Positions 55,558 to 64,000 of a DNA stretch of 64,000 bases are shown here, one piece after another. Position 1 is the first letter of the stretch. The number at the start of each line of letters is the position of its first letter. The notes under the pieces are model-generated. The model searched no databases. It was not told the origin of the DNA and saw only the letters and a list, made by a program, of their open reading frames with translations. Both the position numbers and the translations under genes were made by a program. This stretch comes from Verrucomicrobiia bacterium (lineage in GTDB: Bacteria > Verrucomicrobiota > Verrucomicrobiae > Limisphaerales > JAKPVM01): assembly GCA_026417275.1 (NCBI GenBank), contig JAOADO010000002.1, positions 1-64,000 on the forward strand. Reading direction: 5' to 3'.

Positions 55558-56187
55558 ATGAGAATCTGCATTAACAGAATAAAGAATGATTTAATCTGTC
55601 GTCAAATACCAAATGATTTTTTTATGGCTTGTAGACGGATTGGGGTTTTGCCTGGCAGGTATATTCTTGTGGTTTGCATTCCTGAGCAAAGGATGTTTTT
55701 ATATTCGCAGTCCAATATGTTTGGAAATGTTAAAAGGCCGCTTGTTTCTGTTCAAAAGAACCGCGATTTTTATTGTTTGGTCAGAGTCATGGTTGTTTCT
55801 ACTTCACGGTTTGGGGTTGGGCAATTGAAAAACTCTTTTAAGACGCCGCTCGGGTTGCATCGAATCGCGAAGAAAATCGGCGGAGGCTATCCAGTAGGTG
55901 CCGTGTTTGAATCGCGAAGGCACGTTGGTTTTACATGGACGTCGCATCCGAATGCCGCAATTGTTCACCGAATAATGTGGCTCGAAGGTCTTGAGGAAGG
56001 TTTTAACCGAGGCGGTGATGTGGATAGTTTTTCGCGTTACATTTATATTCACGGGTTTTCCGATGAAACCACGCTTGGCAAACCGATGTCGCGTGGGTGT
56101 ATTCATGTTTCTGGTGATGACATTTTGCCTCTTTTTGATATTCTGCCTGAAGGCGCTCTTGTCTGGATAACCGATAAAATAAATTGA
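55558..56187 (+). CDS. L,D-transpeptidase (YkuD) family protein
   Basis: 209 residues. The catalytic motif is intact: IYIHGF (His165), then SRGCIHVS (Cys181). These enzymes form 3-3 cross-links in peptidoglycan or attach proteins to it. Oddly, no signal peptide or membrane segment is visible with the ATG at 55558 or with later Met residues, although the site of action should be the periplasm. It lies three bases before the large propeller gene, so the two are probably co-transcribed. Confidence 0.82.
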   Translation: MRICINRIKNDLICRQIPNDFFMACRRIGVLPGRYILVVCIPEQRMFLYSQSNMFGNVKRPLVSVQKNRDFYCLVRVMVVSTSRFGVGQLKNSFKTPLGLHRIAKKIGGGYPVGAVFESRRHVGFTWTSHPNAAIVHRIMWLEGLEEGFNRGGDVDSFSRYIYIHGFSDETTLGKPMSRGCIHVSGDDILPLFDILPEGALVWITDKIN

Positions 56188-56190
56188 GGT

Positions 56191-59121
56191 ATGAAGAAAA
56201 TGTTTGTAATCGCTTTTTTAATGTTGTTGCTCGCAAATGTTGGAATTTGTCAGACGCGTGACCCGTTCTGGGTTTTTCCTGTGGGTGCGTCTGTGCAATC
56301 TTCTCCTGCGATTGGGAAGGATGGAACAATTTATTTTGGGGCGGACAATGGAATTTTTTACGCGCTCAATTCAGAGGGCAAAAAGAAATGGGAGTTTGTG
56401 ACAAGTGGCTTGATTGTTTCAACACCAGCGGTTGCTTCAGATGGCACAATCTACATAGCCTCAATAGACAAAATTGTTTATGCCATAAATCCTGACGGTT
56501 CGGAGAAATGGCGGATTATGCCGGGAAGTGGGATTGTTTCGTCGCCTGCTATTGCGCCGGATGGTTCTATTATGATTGGTTCGGTTTTTAATAAGCTCTT
56601 TGCGATTAGCGCCGACGGCTTCAGAAGGTGGGAATTTCCCACAATGGGTAACATAATTTCATCTCCTGCAATTGACAGTGAAGGAAATGTTTACTTTGGT
56701 TGCATGGATACAAATTTCTATGCATTATCCACAAATGGCGCGGCTATGTGGACATTCTCTGCTGAGGATAGAATAAATTCTTCTCCTGCGATTGGCAGGG
56801 ACGGAACTCTTTATTTTGGTTCATTTGATAAATATGTGTATGCTGTTACGGCTGATGGGAAGCTTCGCTGGCGGTTTAAGACCGATGGCGCAGTCCGTTC
56901 TTCTGCAGTAATCGGACAGAATGGCGAGGTTTATATTGGTTCAGATGACGGCAAGCTTTACGCTATTTCTCCCGATGGTGCAAAACTGTGGGATTTTCAG
57001 ACGAAAGACTGGGTTCGCGCCACTCCTGTTGTTGCCGCGGATGGTTCGGTTTACTTTGGTTCATATGACGGAAATTTTTATGCTGTTGGTAAAGATGGAA
57101 AGTTGAAGTGGACGCTAAAAACTCAGGGTATAGTCTCTTCTTCTCCGATTATTGATACAAATGGGGTTGTTTACTTTGGTTCATGGGATAAGAATTTTTA
57201 TGCGGTAAAAGGTGATAGTCCGATTGCCGAAACTGCCTGGTCCTGCTTTAGAAGAAATGCACGCCGCACAGGTTGTGAAATAGATGATGCTACGCCAAAA
57301 CCGTCAATTAAACTAACTAAAACCGAAACCGAGTTAAGGATTCCGCCAAGAATGGTTGAATCAGAGGTAAGACGGTCTGAACCGTCTTCTGAGGCTAAAT
57401 CACAACCAGAATCGCAAAAGTCCGATTCTCTTTCGATGAAGACGATGTCTGCGGTTGTTGAAACGACAGGCTCCAGGAAACAGGATTTGCAAGTTGTGCA
57501 AAAGCCTGTTGCAAATGAGAAGGGATTAGAATCTGGGAAAAGCGCTATTGCAAGACCGACGTTAAAGATTACTTCGCCCAGGAATGGTGCGCGTGTTTCA
57601 GAGTCCAGGGTTTTAGTTGAAGGCACAGCAAGGGATAAAATCGGGATTAAATCTGTTCAGTATAGACTAAATTCTACAGTGACTGGTATTGCGAATGGAC
57701 TTGGCAAATGGAGTGTTCAAATTCCGTTGCAGGAAGGAAGAAATCTCTTCGAGGTCCGTTGTCAGAATGAGGCAGACAATTTTTCGGAGTGGGAGGCAAT
57801 TACAATATATTTTACGCCGTCGTATAAAATCTTTGCCGAAATTATAGGCAAAGGCAGGATTAGCCCCGAAATTTCGGGTAAGAATTTCGATGCGGGTGCT
57901 AAAATTAGATTAAAGGCTGAGCCAGCGAGTGGTTTTAATTTTCTTTGCTGGAACGGTTCGATTAATGAAAAGTCGCCTGAGGTGGAGATCATGGTTGTGT
58001 CCAATATGTTTCTGCAGGCAATTTTTGTTCAGGAAGAAAAAAAATCGGACAGAGCTTCACAGCAAATTGCTCAAAAGGAAACGAAAGAGGCTGTTTCTGG
58101 TGTAAAAACGGTGAAAAAACTTGTAGAACCGTCCAGTTATAATGCGTTGATTTATTCAAAAACAGACACAGAATCTATTCCAGTTGGCAGTCTTCAAATT
58201 ACTGTCAATGGGGATTTGACCTGGAAAGGGAGGTTGACCACATTTGAGGAGAATCTTTCGCTCGAAGGGAAATTTGATAATCGGAGGTATTCTTTTGTGT
58301 CCATAAAACAATCTTCTAAGCCGCCGTTTGGGCTTGCGCTGAAGTTATCCGATACAAATGATGCCCAGATGGTGTATGGGCAGATTACTGGTGGTGGGCG
58401 GGAGATGAACATTGTGGGCTACAAACAGACGCCGCTTGGTGCGTTTAGAGATGTTAAATCAGGCATTTATACTGCAATTCTGGCAGTTCCTGATACAAAC
58501 ACTACAAGGATTGGCGATGGGTATGCAAAGATAATCCTTGATGAGTCTGGAAATGCACAAATATCGGGCAAACTTTTCGATGGTTCTCCGTTTTCAACAA
58601 GTTCAGGTCTGGACTCAAATTTGACGATGCCTGTATTTGTCAATATGCGTGATGGATGTCTTGCTGGCGCGATTGTGTTTACTAACACGCAAGTGAGCGA
58701 CGTTGTTGGCGATTGTTTCTGGAGTAGAAAGAATGCTGATGCGATGCTTTCTCAGAGAATGGAAAGTGTTCGCCTGATTGGGTCGTATTATTCAGATTCA
58801 AAAACTGAATCTCAATTTATTACCAACACAAATTTGGTTGTTGCATTCAGCGGAGGCGGCTTGGAATCTATAATCGCAAATATGGTGTATGTTACACCGC
58901 AAAATAAAATTGAATTAAAATATACTGATGCAGACCTTAATTTTTCGTTGGATTTTAGAAACGGTATTTTCAAAGGCACTTTTGTTCATCCAGTTCTTAA
59001 AAAGAGGGCTCGATTTGAGGGTGTAATTCTTCAAAAAAACAAATGGGGAAGCGGACATTTTATTTGTGAAGATAAATGTGGTCTTGTTTTTGTTGGGGTG
59101 GAAAATGGGCAAACGCAATAA
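56191..59121 (+). CDS. Very large secreted propeller protein with eight exact-phase PQQ-like repeats
   Basis: 976 residues. After a signal peptide (about 1-20, ending GICQ) come eight PQQ-like blades of exactly 40 residues, marked by the SSPAI-type segment at residues 37, 77, 117, 157, 197, 237, 277 and 317. A linker rich in Ser, Glu and Lys (about 370-450) leads to an Ig-like module (about 455-540), a divergent InlB-type repeat (KIFAEIIGKGRISPE, about 545-610) and an unrecognised C-terminal part of about 300 residues. It is probably a cell-surface or secreted scaffold. It follows the L,D-transpeptidase gene by three bases. Confidence 0.85.
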   Translation: MKKMFVIAFLMLLLANVGICQTRDPFWVFPVGASVQSSPAIGKDGTIYFGADNGIFYALNSEGKKKWEFVTSGLIVSTPAVASDGTIYIASIDKIVYAINPDGSEKWRIMPGSGIVSSPAIAPDGSIMIGSVFNKLFAISADGFRRWEFPTMGNIISSPAIDSEGNVYFGCMDTNFYALSTNGAAMWTFSAEDRINSSPAIGRDGTLYFGSFDKYVYAVTADGKLRWRFKTDGAVRSSAVIGQNGEVYIGSDDGKLYAISPDGAKLWDFQTKDWVRATPVVAADGSVYFGSYDGNFYAVGKDGKLKWTLKTQGIVSSSPIIDTNGVVYFGSWDKNFYAVKGDSPIAETAWSCFRRNARRTGCEIDDATPKPSIKLTKTETELRIPPRMVESEVRRSEPSSEAKSQPESQKSDSLSMKTMSAVVETTGSRKQDLQVVQKPVANEKGLESGKSAIARPTLKITSPRNGARVSESRVLVEGTARDKIGIKSVQYRLNSTVTGIANGLGKWSVQIPLQEGRNLFEVRCQNEADNFSEWEAITIYFTPSYKIFAEIIGKGRISPEISGKNFDAGAKIRLKAEPASGFNFLCWNGSINEKSPEVEIMVVSNMFLQAIFVQEEKKSDRASQQIAQKETKEAVSGVKTVKKLVEPSSYNALIYSKTDTESIPVGSLQITVNGDLTWKGRLTTFEENLSLEGKFDNRRYSFVSIKQSSKPPFGLALKLSDTNDAQMVYGQITGGGREMNIVGYKQTPLGAFRDVKSGIYTAILAVPDTNTTRIGDGYAKIILDESGNAQISGKLFDGSPFSTSSGLDSNLTMPVFVNMRDGCLAGAIVFTNTQVSDVVGDCFWSRKNADAMLSQRMESVRLIGSYYSDSKTESQFITNTNLVVAFSGGGLESIIANMVYVTPQNKIELKYTDADLNFSLDFRNGIFKGTFVHPVLKKRARFEGVILQKNKWGSGHFICEDKCGLVFVGVENGQTQ
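56299..57210 (+). repeat. Eight 120-bp-phase coding repeats of the propeller gene
   Basis: The coding sequence holds eight consecutive units of 40 codons without any insertion or deletion; for example the SSPAI-coding segment recurs at 56299 and every 120 bases to 57139. The DNA is similar but not identical, for instance the repeated TTTACTTTGGTTCATxxGA pattern in the later units. Confidence 0.85.
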
Positions 59122-59160
59122 AACTGAGTGAATTAATCTAATTCAATAATCCACTGTATA

Positions 59161-59727
59161 TTATCTTGATAACGCAAGTCGTCGTTCTTCTGGAGATAAA
59201 ATCTTCCACTTTCCAGAAGGGAGACTGTTGAGGTTAAATTGTCCGATTCGAATTCGAATCAATCTCAGAGTGGGATGTCCCACAGCGGCTGTCATTCTTC
59301 GGACCTGACGGTTTTTTCCTTCTTTTAACTCGATGGACAGCCAGCAATCTGGAACTGTTTTGCGGAAACGAATTGGTGGATTTCGCGGGGGAACGGGAGG
59401 GGGTGAATCAAGCAATTTTACTTTTGCTGGAAGGGTGTGGTGGTCTCCAATTGTAACCCCAGCAGCGAGTTTTGCCAGAGCCTCTTCTGAGGGGATTCTT
59501 TCTACCTGGACCAGATATTCGCGCGGATGCCCCAATTTTGGGTTTAACAAAATCTCATGCAATTCAGGCTCGTTGGTTAATAGAAGTAATCCTTCCGAGT
59601 CGAGGTCTAAACGACCAACCGGATAAACTCCCGGGGGGAAGCCAAACTCCCCCAGCGTTCTGTGCGAAGGATGTTCTCTTGTAAATTGGCTGACAACGCC
59701 GTACGGTTTGTTAAACGCTATCAACAT
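59161..59727 (-). CDS. rluE: 23S rRNA pseudouridine synthase, RluE/RsuA-like
   Basis: 188 residues. The catalytic Asp lies in VGRLDLDSEGLLLLT (about 37-51) and the KEGKNRQVRRM motif (about 133-143) is the family's RNA-binding end. No S4 domain precedes it, which fits RluE (U2457 of 23S rRNA in E. coli) rather than RsuA or RluB. A single gene on the minus strand, close after the propeller gene end. Confidence 0.92.
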   Translation of the reverse strand: MLIAFNKPYGVVSQFTREHPSHRTLGEFGFPPGVYPVGRLDLDSEGLLLLTNEPELHEILLNPKLGHPREYLVQVERIPSEEALAKLAAGVTIGDHHTLPAKVKLLDSPPPVPPRNPPIRFRKTVPDCWLSIELKEGKNRQVRRMTAAVGHPTLRLIRIRIGQFNLNSLPSGKWKILSPEERRLALSR

Positions 59728-60076
59728 CTGCCAGATACTCCAGACTGCTGTTCAAAATATATGGTAATTATGACGAAAAATGTAATGCTCAATCTTCAAT
59801 ATAATAATATTATCGGATTCTTGCCTTAATCTTTAGAGTGGAAGGTAAAGATAGATAAGGGGTTAATAAAAATAGTTTTTTCCTTTGTTGATGCAGGGGT
59901 AAATTAACGATGGAGTTTTCTTTTAGCGTGTGGGAGAGTGGATGTTCAGAATTGTAAATGCGGATTGCAGTTGTTTTCTGAGAGAAATTATCGGCAATTT
60001 TAGAGGGTAATAATCTTAACTTATACCCTTCGAAGGTTTCTGTGGTGTTTGTTTAATGTGATAAGAGAGGTAAACT
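59728..60076. other. 349-base intergenic region between rluE and fabH
   Basis: Both flanking genes are on the minus strand. No ORF is supported and no clear terminator of fabH is visible. The inverted motif TTTTCT-GAG-AGAAAT (59974-59988) resembles TTTTCT-GAG-AGAAAA at 55468-55482, upstream of the L,D-transpeptidase gene. Confidence 0.35.
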
Positions 60077-61108
60077 CTACCATTCAATTATTGCTGCTCC
60101 CCACGTTAAGCCTGCTCCGAAGGCAAGCAACATTACTAAATCGCCGCGTTTAATAGTTCCAGATTCTACAGATTCATCCAGAGCAATTGCAACAGATGCG
60201 GCTGATGTGTTTCCATATTTGTGGAGATTTACAAAGACCTGTTCTTCTTTTGCCCCTAGCCGTTCGCCGACAGCTTCGATAATTCTGCGGTTAGCCTGGT
60301 GTGGGATGATACATTTGATTTGTGAAATATCCAGGTTGCATCTTTTCAAAGCCTCTGTTGCGGCGGTGCACATTGCGTTGACTGCATTTTTGAAAGTTTC
60401 TCGTCCTTCCATTTTCAGGTAATGCAATCTGCCATTGACAGTGTCGATGGAGGCAGGATTACGGCTTCCGCCGCCGGGCATCATGATTAGGTTTGATTTT
60501 CCGCCGTCGCTCCCCATGCAGGCGGTTAATAATCCGTGAGAATTTGCGCGGTGTTGTAGAACAGCGGCGCCAGCGCCGTCTCCAAATAAAACACAGGTGT
60601 TTCTATCTTTCCAATCCACAATTGAAGATAGTTTTTCTGCACCAATCACCAGTACGTTTTCATACGTGCGCGACATTATGAACTGTTGTCCTACCTCCAG
60701 GGCGTATATAAAGCCAGAACATGCTGCTTCAAGGTCGAAAGCTGCGGCTTTTTTTGCTCCGATTTTTTCCTGCACAAGACACGCGGTTGCAGGGAAAGGC
60801 ATGTCGGGTGTAATTGTGGCAACAATTATCAGGTCAATGGCGTCTGGTTTAAGGTTAGCCCTTTCCAGGGCTTTTGTAGCTGCTTTTGTGGCGAGGTCGG
60901 ATGTGAATTCGTCTTCTGCGGCAATGTGCCTTTCTTTAATTCCAGTGCGAGTTATAATCCATTCGTCGCTGGTTTCGACCATTTTCTCAAGGTCACCGTT
61001 TGTGAGAATTCTGGCTGGGACATAAGAGCCAACAGCGGCAATTGAACATGACCTGCCCTGGTAATTGAATTCGGCGCGTGGGACCCTGATTTTGTTCGAA
61101 GTAGTCAT
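60077..61108 (-). CDS. fabH: Beta-ketoacyl-ACP synthase III
   Basis: 343 residues. The Cys-His-Asn triad is Cys130 (in EAACSGF), His270 (in IPHQANRR) and Asn300 (in KYGNTSAAS). About 16 residues more than usual precede the conserved SIAAVGSYVP start. The enzyme condenses acetyl-CoA with malonyl-ACP to begin fatty acid chains. It lies 129 bases downstream of rpmF; the usual plsX gene between them is absent. Confidence 0.97.
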   Translation of the reverse strand: MTTSNKIRVPRAEFNYQGRSCSIAAVGSYVPARILTNGDLEKMVETSDEWIITRTGIKERHIAAEDEFTSDLATKAATKALERANLKPDAIDLIIVATITPDMPFPATACLVQEKIGAKKAAAFDLEAACSGFIYALEVGQQFIMSRTYENVLVIGAEKLSSIVDWKDRNTCVLFGDGAGAAVLQHRANSHGLLTACMGSDGGKSNLIMMPGGGSRNPASIDTVNGRLHYLKMEGRETFKNAVNAMCTAATEALKRCNLDISQIKCIIPHQANRRIIEAVGERLGAKEEQVFVNLHKYGNTSAASVAIALDESVESGTIKRGDLVMLLAFGAGLTWGAAIIEW

Positions 61109-61187
61109 TCTTTCAAAAAAACACCACTCATTCGAGCGGATTGTTAGACATTCGCTCCCGTCTTAACAAGAATTATGTAGGTAAATC

Positions 61188-61222
61188 AAAACGGCAGGGC
61201 CAAAACTGGTCCACCGTTTTTT
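61188..61222 (-). terminator. Hairpin between rpmF and fabH
   Basis: An outer stem AAAACGG / CCGTTTT (61188-61194 and 61214-61220) encloses an inner stem GGGCC / GGTCC (61197-61201 and 61208-61212, one G-T pair). The minus strand continues with TTTTGATTT. It may end or attenuate coaD-yceD-rpmF transcription before fabH. Confidence 0.55.
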
Positions 61223-61237
61223 GACGACCTGTATTCA

Positions 61238-61423
61238 TCAGGAGGTTTTGACAGTTAATACCTGCCTGCCTTTGTAATATCCGCATGATGGACAAACACG
61301 ATGCGGAATGTAAGGTTCCGCGCATTGCGGACAAACGCCAAGTTGTGGCAGTTTTAAAACACTGTTGTACGCCCGACGCATCCGTTGACGGCTTCGAGAC
61401 GGTTTTCTCTTCGGTACACCCAT
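61238..61423 (-). CDS. rpmF: 50S ribosomal protein L32
   Basis: 61 residues. The basic start GVPKRKPSRSRQRMRRA and four Cys in two CX2C pairs (CPQC and CPSC) identify zinc-binding L32. Genes yceD and rpmF are adjacent in most bacteria, as here (69 bases downstream of yceD). A common operon with yceD is expected. Confidence 0.96.
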   Translation of the reverse strand: MGVPKRKPSRSRQRMRRAYNSVLKLPQLGVCPQCAEPYIPHRVCPSCGYYKGRQVLTVKTS

Positions 61424-61492
61424 AGTTTATTCCTGTATCTTGTTAATATTTAAATCCAATAAAAAAACACTGAACTATAAATATAGCAGCAT

Positions 61493-62014
61493 TTATTCAA
61501 ATTTCAACTTATCAAGCGCTGACCAGACCGAATTAAGCGGTTCTGTGCGACTTTTTGTTGCTTCATCCTCGCCGGAAATTACGCCCGGCAATCCTTTGCA
61601 TCCTGGTTCGCAGACCGGATGCAATGGAAAGCTCAGAAGGATATCTTCTCTGATATAGGGCGTCAAGTCTATAAAGTCGTTAATGATGTTTACGCGGTCA
61701 TCGCCCTCAAGGTCGAGGGTTAGAGACCATTGGGGTAAATTTATTTTATAAGTGAATGATTTTAAACATTTTACACATTGACAATCCAGTTCGATGGATA
61801 GATTTCCAATCAAGACCAATTTTTTTTCTATTTTCTGGACTGTGAAGTCGTAATTTAAATCGTGATTTGCATGAATAACTGTGTCCAGTCCGTCGATTTC
61901 CAATTCTTTTACCGGAAGAATGCCTTTTAGTAGAACCTCCTTCCGGACAAGATCGTGCATATTTACTTTTAATGGCATAGTAACCTCGTAAGTTGCAATT
62001 GTTTTGTAAGACAA
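61493..62014 (-). CDS. yceD: YceD family protein (DUF177)
   Basis: 173 residues. CQCVKC (about residues 89-94) and HPVCEPGCKGLPGV near the C-terminus are the usual YceD patterns. YceD is linked to 23S rRNA and L32 function in several bacteria. The start ATG at 62014 is used. It is upstream of rpmF, the conserved order. Confidence 0.9.
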   Translation of the reverse strand: MSYKTIATYEVTMPLKVNMHDLVRKEVLLKGILPVKELEIDGLDTVIHANHDLNYDFTVQKIEKKLVLIGNLSIELDCQCVKCLKSFTYKINLPQWSLTLDLEGDDRVNIINDFIDLTPYIREDILLSFPLHPVCEPGCKGLPGVISGEDEATKSRTEPLNSVWSALDKLKFE

Positions 62015-62059
62015 CGGGAATGTAATCCCGATTCAACAGGATTCACTATACATCAGTTT

Positions 62060-62542
62060 TTACTCAAAACCAAGTTTTTTCCGCAAAGCCTTAGCCACGT
62101 GGGGTGGAACAAATGGGGAAATATTGCCCCCGAGTTTTGCTATTTCTTTGACCATGCGCGAGCTCAGGAAGGTGTATTCTTCGTTGGGCATCATGAAAAT
62201 TGTTTCAAAATCTTTGTCCAGTTTTCGGTTCATCAGGGCGAGTTGGAATTCGAATTCAAAATCTGAAACAGCCCGTAATCCGCGCAAGACTGCATGGCAA
62301 CGTTTTTTCTTTGCATAATCTACTAAAAGTCCGTCAAAGCCTTCTACTTCAACCTGTTGTAAGTTTTTTGTGGTTTCTTTTACAAGTTGGATTCGTTCTT
62401 CATGTGCAAAGAGGGGGTGTTTGTCTTCGTTTTTGGCGACAGCAACTATAACGCGCGCGAATAGAATGGTGGCGCGTGTTATTAAATCCATATGTCCGTT
62501 TGTTATCGGGTCAAATGTGCCCGGGTAAATAACAGTACGCAT
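62060..62542 (-). CDS. coaD: Phosphopantetheine adenylyltransferase
   Basis: 160 residues. YPGTFDPITNGH (6-17) carries the nucleotide-binding TxGH motif, and PNEEYTFLSSRMVKE (about 118-132) is the other family block. The enzyme makes dephospho-CoA from phosphopantetheine and ATP. It precedes yceD by 45 bases on the same strand. Confidence 0.97.
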   Translation of the reverse strand: MRTVIYPGTFDPITNGHMDLITRATILFARVIVAVAKNEDKHPLFAHEERIQLVKETTKNLQQVEVEGFDGLLVDYAKKKRCHAVLRGLRAVSDFEFEFQLALMNRKLDKDFETIFMMPNEEYTFLSSRMVKEIAKLGGNISPFVPPHVAKALRKKLGFE

Positions 62543-62734
62543 AATTTTATCATACCATAATTATTAATAAATTGGCATTAAAATATTTATGAGCGGGGTT
62601 TAAGTTGGTTGCTGATGAATTTATCTGTATGCTAAATTTGGATTGTGGGTAAGATTGTAACTTTTAATGAGTGGATATCGTCTAATTAATCAAGAAGATG
62701 AGACAGGAAGAAACATAAAAAGTGAACTCAGGCT

Positions 62735-63949
62735 ATGAATTCAAATAGCGATAGCAAACAAATAAGAATTAGTTCCAGGCATATTATTATTGGTGCGGTT
62801 GTGATATTGCTTGGTTTGGCTGTTGTTTTTGCCTTTTCTGGTCCAAAGCCATCATGGATGGTAAAATTCCAGGTTAAAAGTTACCTGAAAAAGAACTCTG
62901 GAAAGAGTGATTTTTCTACTAATTTTAAGTTCCCATCAAAGGCTGAGATGGCAAAGGCTCCGGAGAAGAAGAACCTTCCGGATGAGAAAAATTGGCGAGG
63001 GAGCGCTACTAAGAAGGATTTTTACACATTGAGGAATGAGTATATAAAGTTAAAGATAGAGGCTTTTAGTATAGAAGAGGTTATAAATAAATCTAAAATG
63101 CTTGTACGGATTGCCGCTGAAAGAATTTCCGGCAAGAAAGATGACCCGGTTTTGGTGCTTGCATACAGTGAAAACCCGACTAACGGCATTCCTCTGCCAC
63201 AGGAGACGGAGGCCTTGAAGGAAAAGGTAAAGGCTCTTGAAAACGAGATTGCTGATAAGGAGAAACAGCTTGCGGAGAAAGAGGAGCAAATAAAGCCAAT
63301 ATTGGCGGATTTGATTGAATATCAACTGGCGTTCAAGGACTTGTATAAGAGTTTGGATGATAGTGATAATTCTGAGCTTGCGATTGCTCAGAATGAATTT
63401 GTGATGAGTTTGCGTCAGAAATTTGATGAGGCGACGACTTATGCGAAGATGTATGAATACATTGGGCAGGAGTTATGGGTTGTGGATAAGTTGTTTGAAA
63501 GCAAGAATCCTGCACATTTGAGGGTTGCTTTACGGATGGCGCGTCAGGCGGCGAGGGATGCTATGGATTTGGCTCAGAATCAATGGCTTGGGGCAAGGAT
63601 TTATGAGGCGTATATTCTGCCGAATGTGGGGCTTGCCGGCGGTGATACCGGGGGCGGTGGTAACCGCAGGAATCGTTTTTCAATGGAGGGGCTTTTGAAT
63701 GAGTGCGCAAGCATATTTCAGATGGCAGAGGAGCAGGAGAACGAAATTCGGACTTACAGGATGATGCTTTCGCTGGCTCCTGATTCGCCGCGAGCGGATT
63801 TTACAAGGTTGCAGTTGGCTTCAATTTACGACAACAATGGAGATACTGGGAAAGCGGAAAAATATGTCAAGCAGGTACAGAATACTAACAATATTAACTT
63901 TGTTATGAGGCGTTTTCCGAACTTGCAGAAGTATTTAACGAGTAAATGA
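62735..63949 (+). CDS. Membrane-anchored coiled-coil protein with TPR-like end
   Basis: 404 residues. A membrane helix (about 17-35) follows a short basic N-terminus, so most of the protein probably faces the periplasm. A Glu/Lys-rich coiled coil (about 160-190) is followed by helical repeats ending in a TPR-like ADFTRLQLASIYDNNGDTGKA motif (about 365-385). No known family is recognised. The gene is divergent from coaD across 192 bases that hold no other signal I can name. Confidence 0.7.
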   Translation: MNSNSDSKQIRISSRHIIIGAVVILLGLAVVFAFSGPKPSWMVKFQVKSYLKKNSGKSDFSTNFKFPSKAEMAKAPEKKNLPDEKNWRGSATKKDFYTLRNEYIKLKIEAFSIEEVINKSKMLVRIAAERISGKKDDPVLVLAYSENPTNGIPLPQETEALKEKVKALENEIADKEKQLAEKEEQIKPILADLIEYQLAFKDLYKSLDDSDNSELAIAQNEFVMSLRQKFDEATTYAKMYEYIGQELWVVDKLFESKNPAHLRVALRMARQAARDAMDLAQNQWLGARIYEAYILPNVGLAGGDTGGGGNRRNRFSMEGLLNECASIFQMAEEQENEIRTYRMMLSLAPDSPRADFTRLQLASIYDNNGDTGKAEKYVKQVQNTNNINFVMRRFPNLQKYLTSK

Positions 63950-64000
63950 ACGCTTATAACGTTAAAGTTAAACAGTTGAGAGGATTTTAGTTGACGATTT

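Noticed and set aside
56299..57210. CRISPR-like or non-coding tandem repeat
   Set aside because: The 120-base period equals 40 codons of an intact propeller gene and there are no unique spacers between identical repeats.

Overview
The window looks like chromosomal DNA of a Gram-negative bacterium, most likely a member of the Verrucomicrobiota (PVC group). The pointers are a pseudopilin with the N-terminal methylation motif and a C-terminal H-X9-DG-type end, Tat-exported Gfo/Idh/MocA and aldo/keto reductases, secreted PQQ-like propellers, ThuA-like and sugar-isomerase-like proteins, menaquinone synthesis by the futalosine route (MqnD-like, MqnE), and FolE2 as the GTP cyclohydrolase I present here. 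This is inferred from gene content only. No phage, insertion sequence, CRISPR array or rRNA was seen; there is one tRNA.

Left part (1-35.2 kb): a secreted glycosidase-like protein cut by the left edge, an MqnD-like protein, a Tat-exported oxidoreductase, a PilT/PilU ATPase, a PilZ-like protein, CinA, an aldo/keto reductase and an EF-G-like GTPase. These are followed by a phosphate operon at 10.5-16.1 kb (Pho-box promoter, PhoU fused to an ArsC/LMW-phosphatase-like domain, PstS, PstC, PstA and two unlike PstB subunits). Then come GTP-type PEP carboxykinase, PurE, NAD-malic enzyme, a metallophosphoesterase, MqnE, an O-antigen-ligase-like protein, Rho, an MBL hydrolase, a PQQ-like propeller protein, an MgtA-type Mg2+ ATPase, a Gfo/Idh/MocA dehydrogenase with a sugar-epimerase-like partner, a small Cys-rich ORF and a CBS-domain protein.

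Right part (35.2-64 kb): a ribbon-helix-helix protein, FolE2, a ThuA-like protein, ClpP-ClpX, an aminotransferase, PanC-RsmA, a pseudopilin, tRNA-Pro(CGG), a secreted lipase-like hydrolase, a phospholipase-D-like protein, Dtd, a GDYXXLXY/DUF2157 pair, CdsA-Dxr, a HEAT protein, a secreted six-hairpin-like protein, RNase D, an L,D-transpeptidase, a giant propeller protein, RluE, FabH, RpmF, YceD, CoaD and a coiled-coil membrane protein.

Three observations stand out. First, the given strand is C/A-rich left of about 35.2 kb and G/T-rich right of about 35.6 kb whatever the gene direction, which is the sign expected at a replication origin; a ribbon-helix-helix gene flanked by TGATAT repeats sits exactly there. 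Second, the two PstB proteins carry complementary defects, so that a heterodimer would have one complete and one degenerate ATP site. Third, the ArsC/LMW-phosphatase-like domain fused to PhoU has Asp where the catalytic Cys should be.
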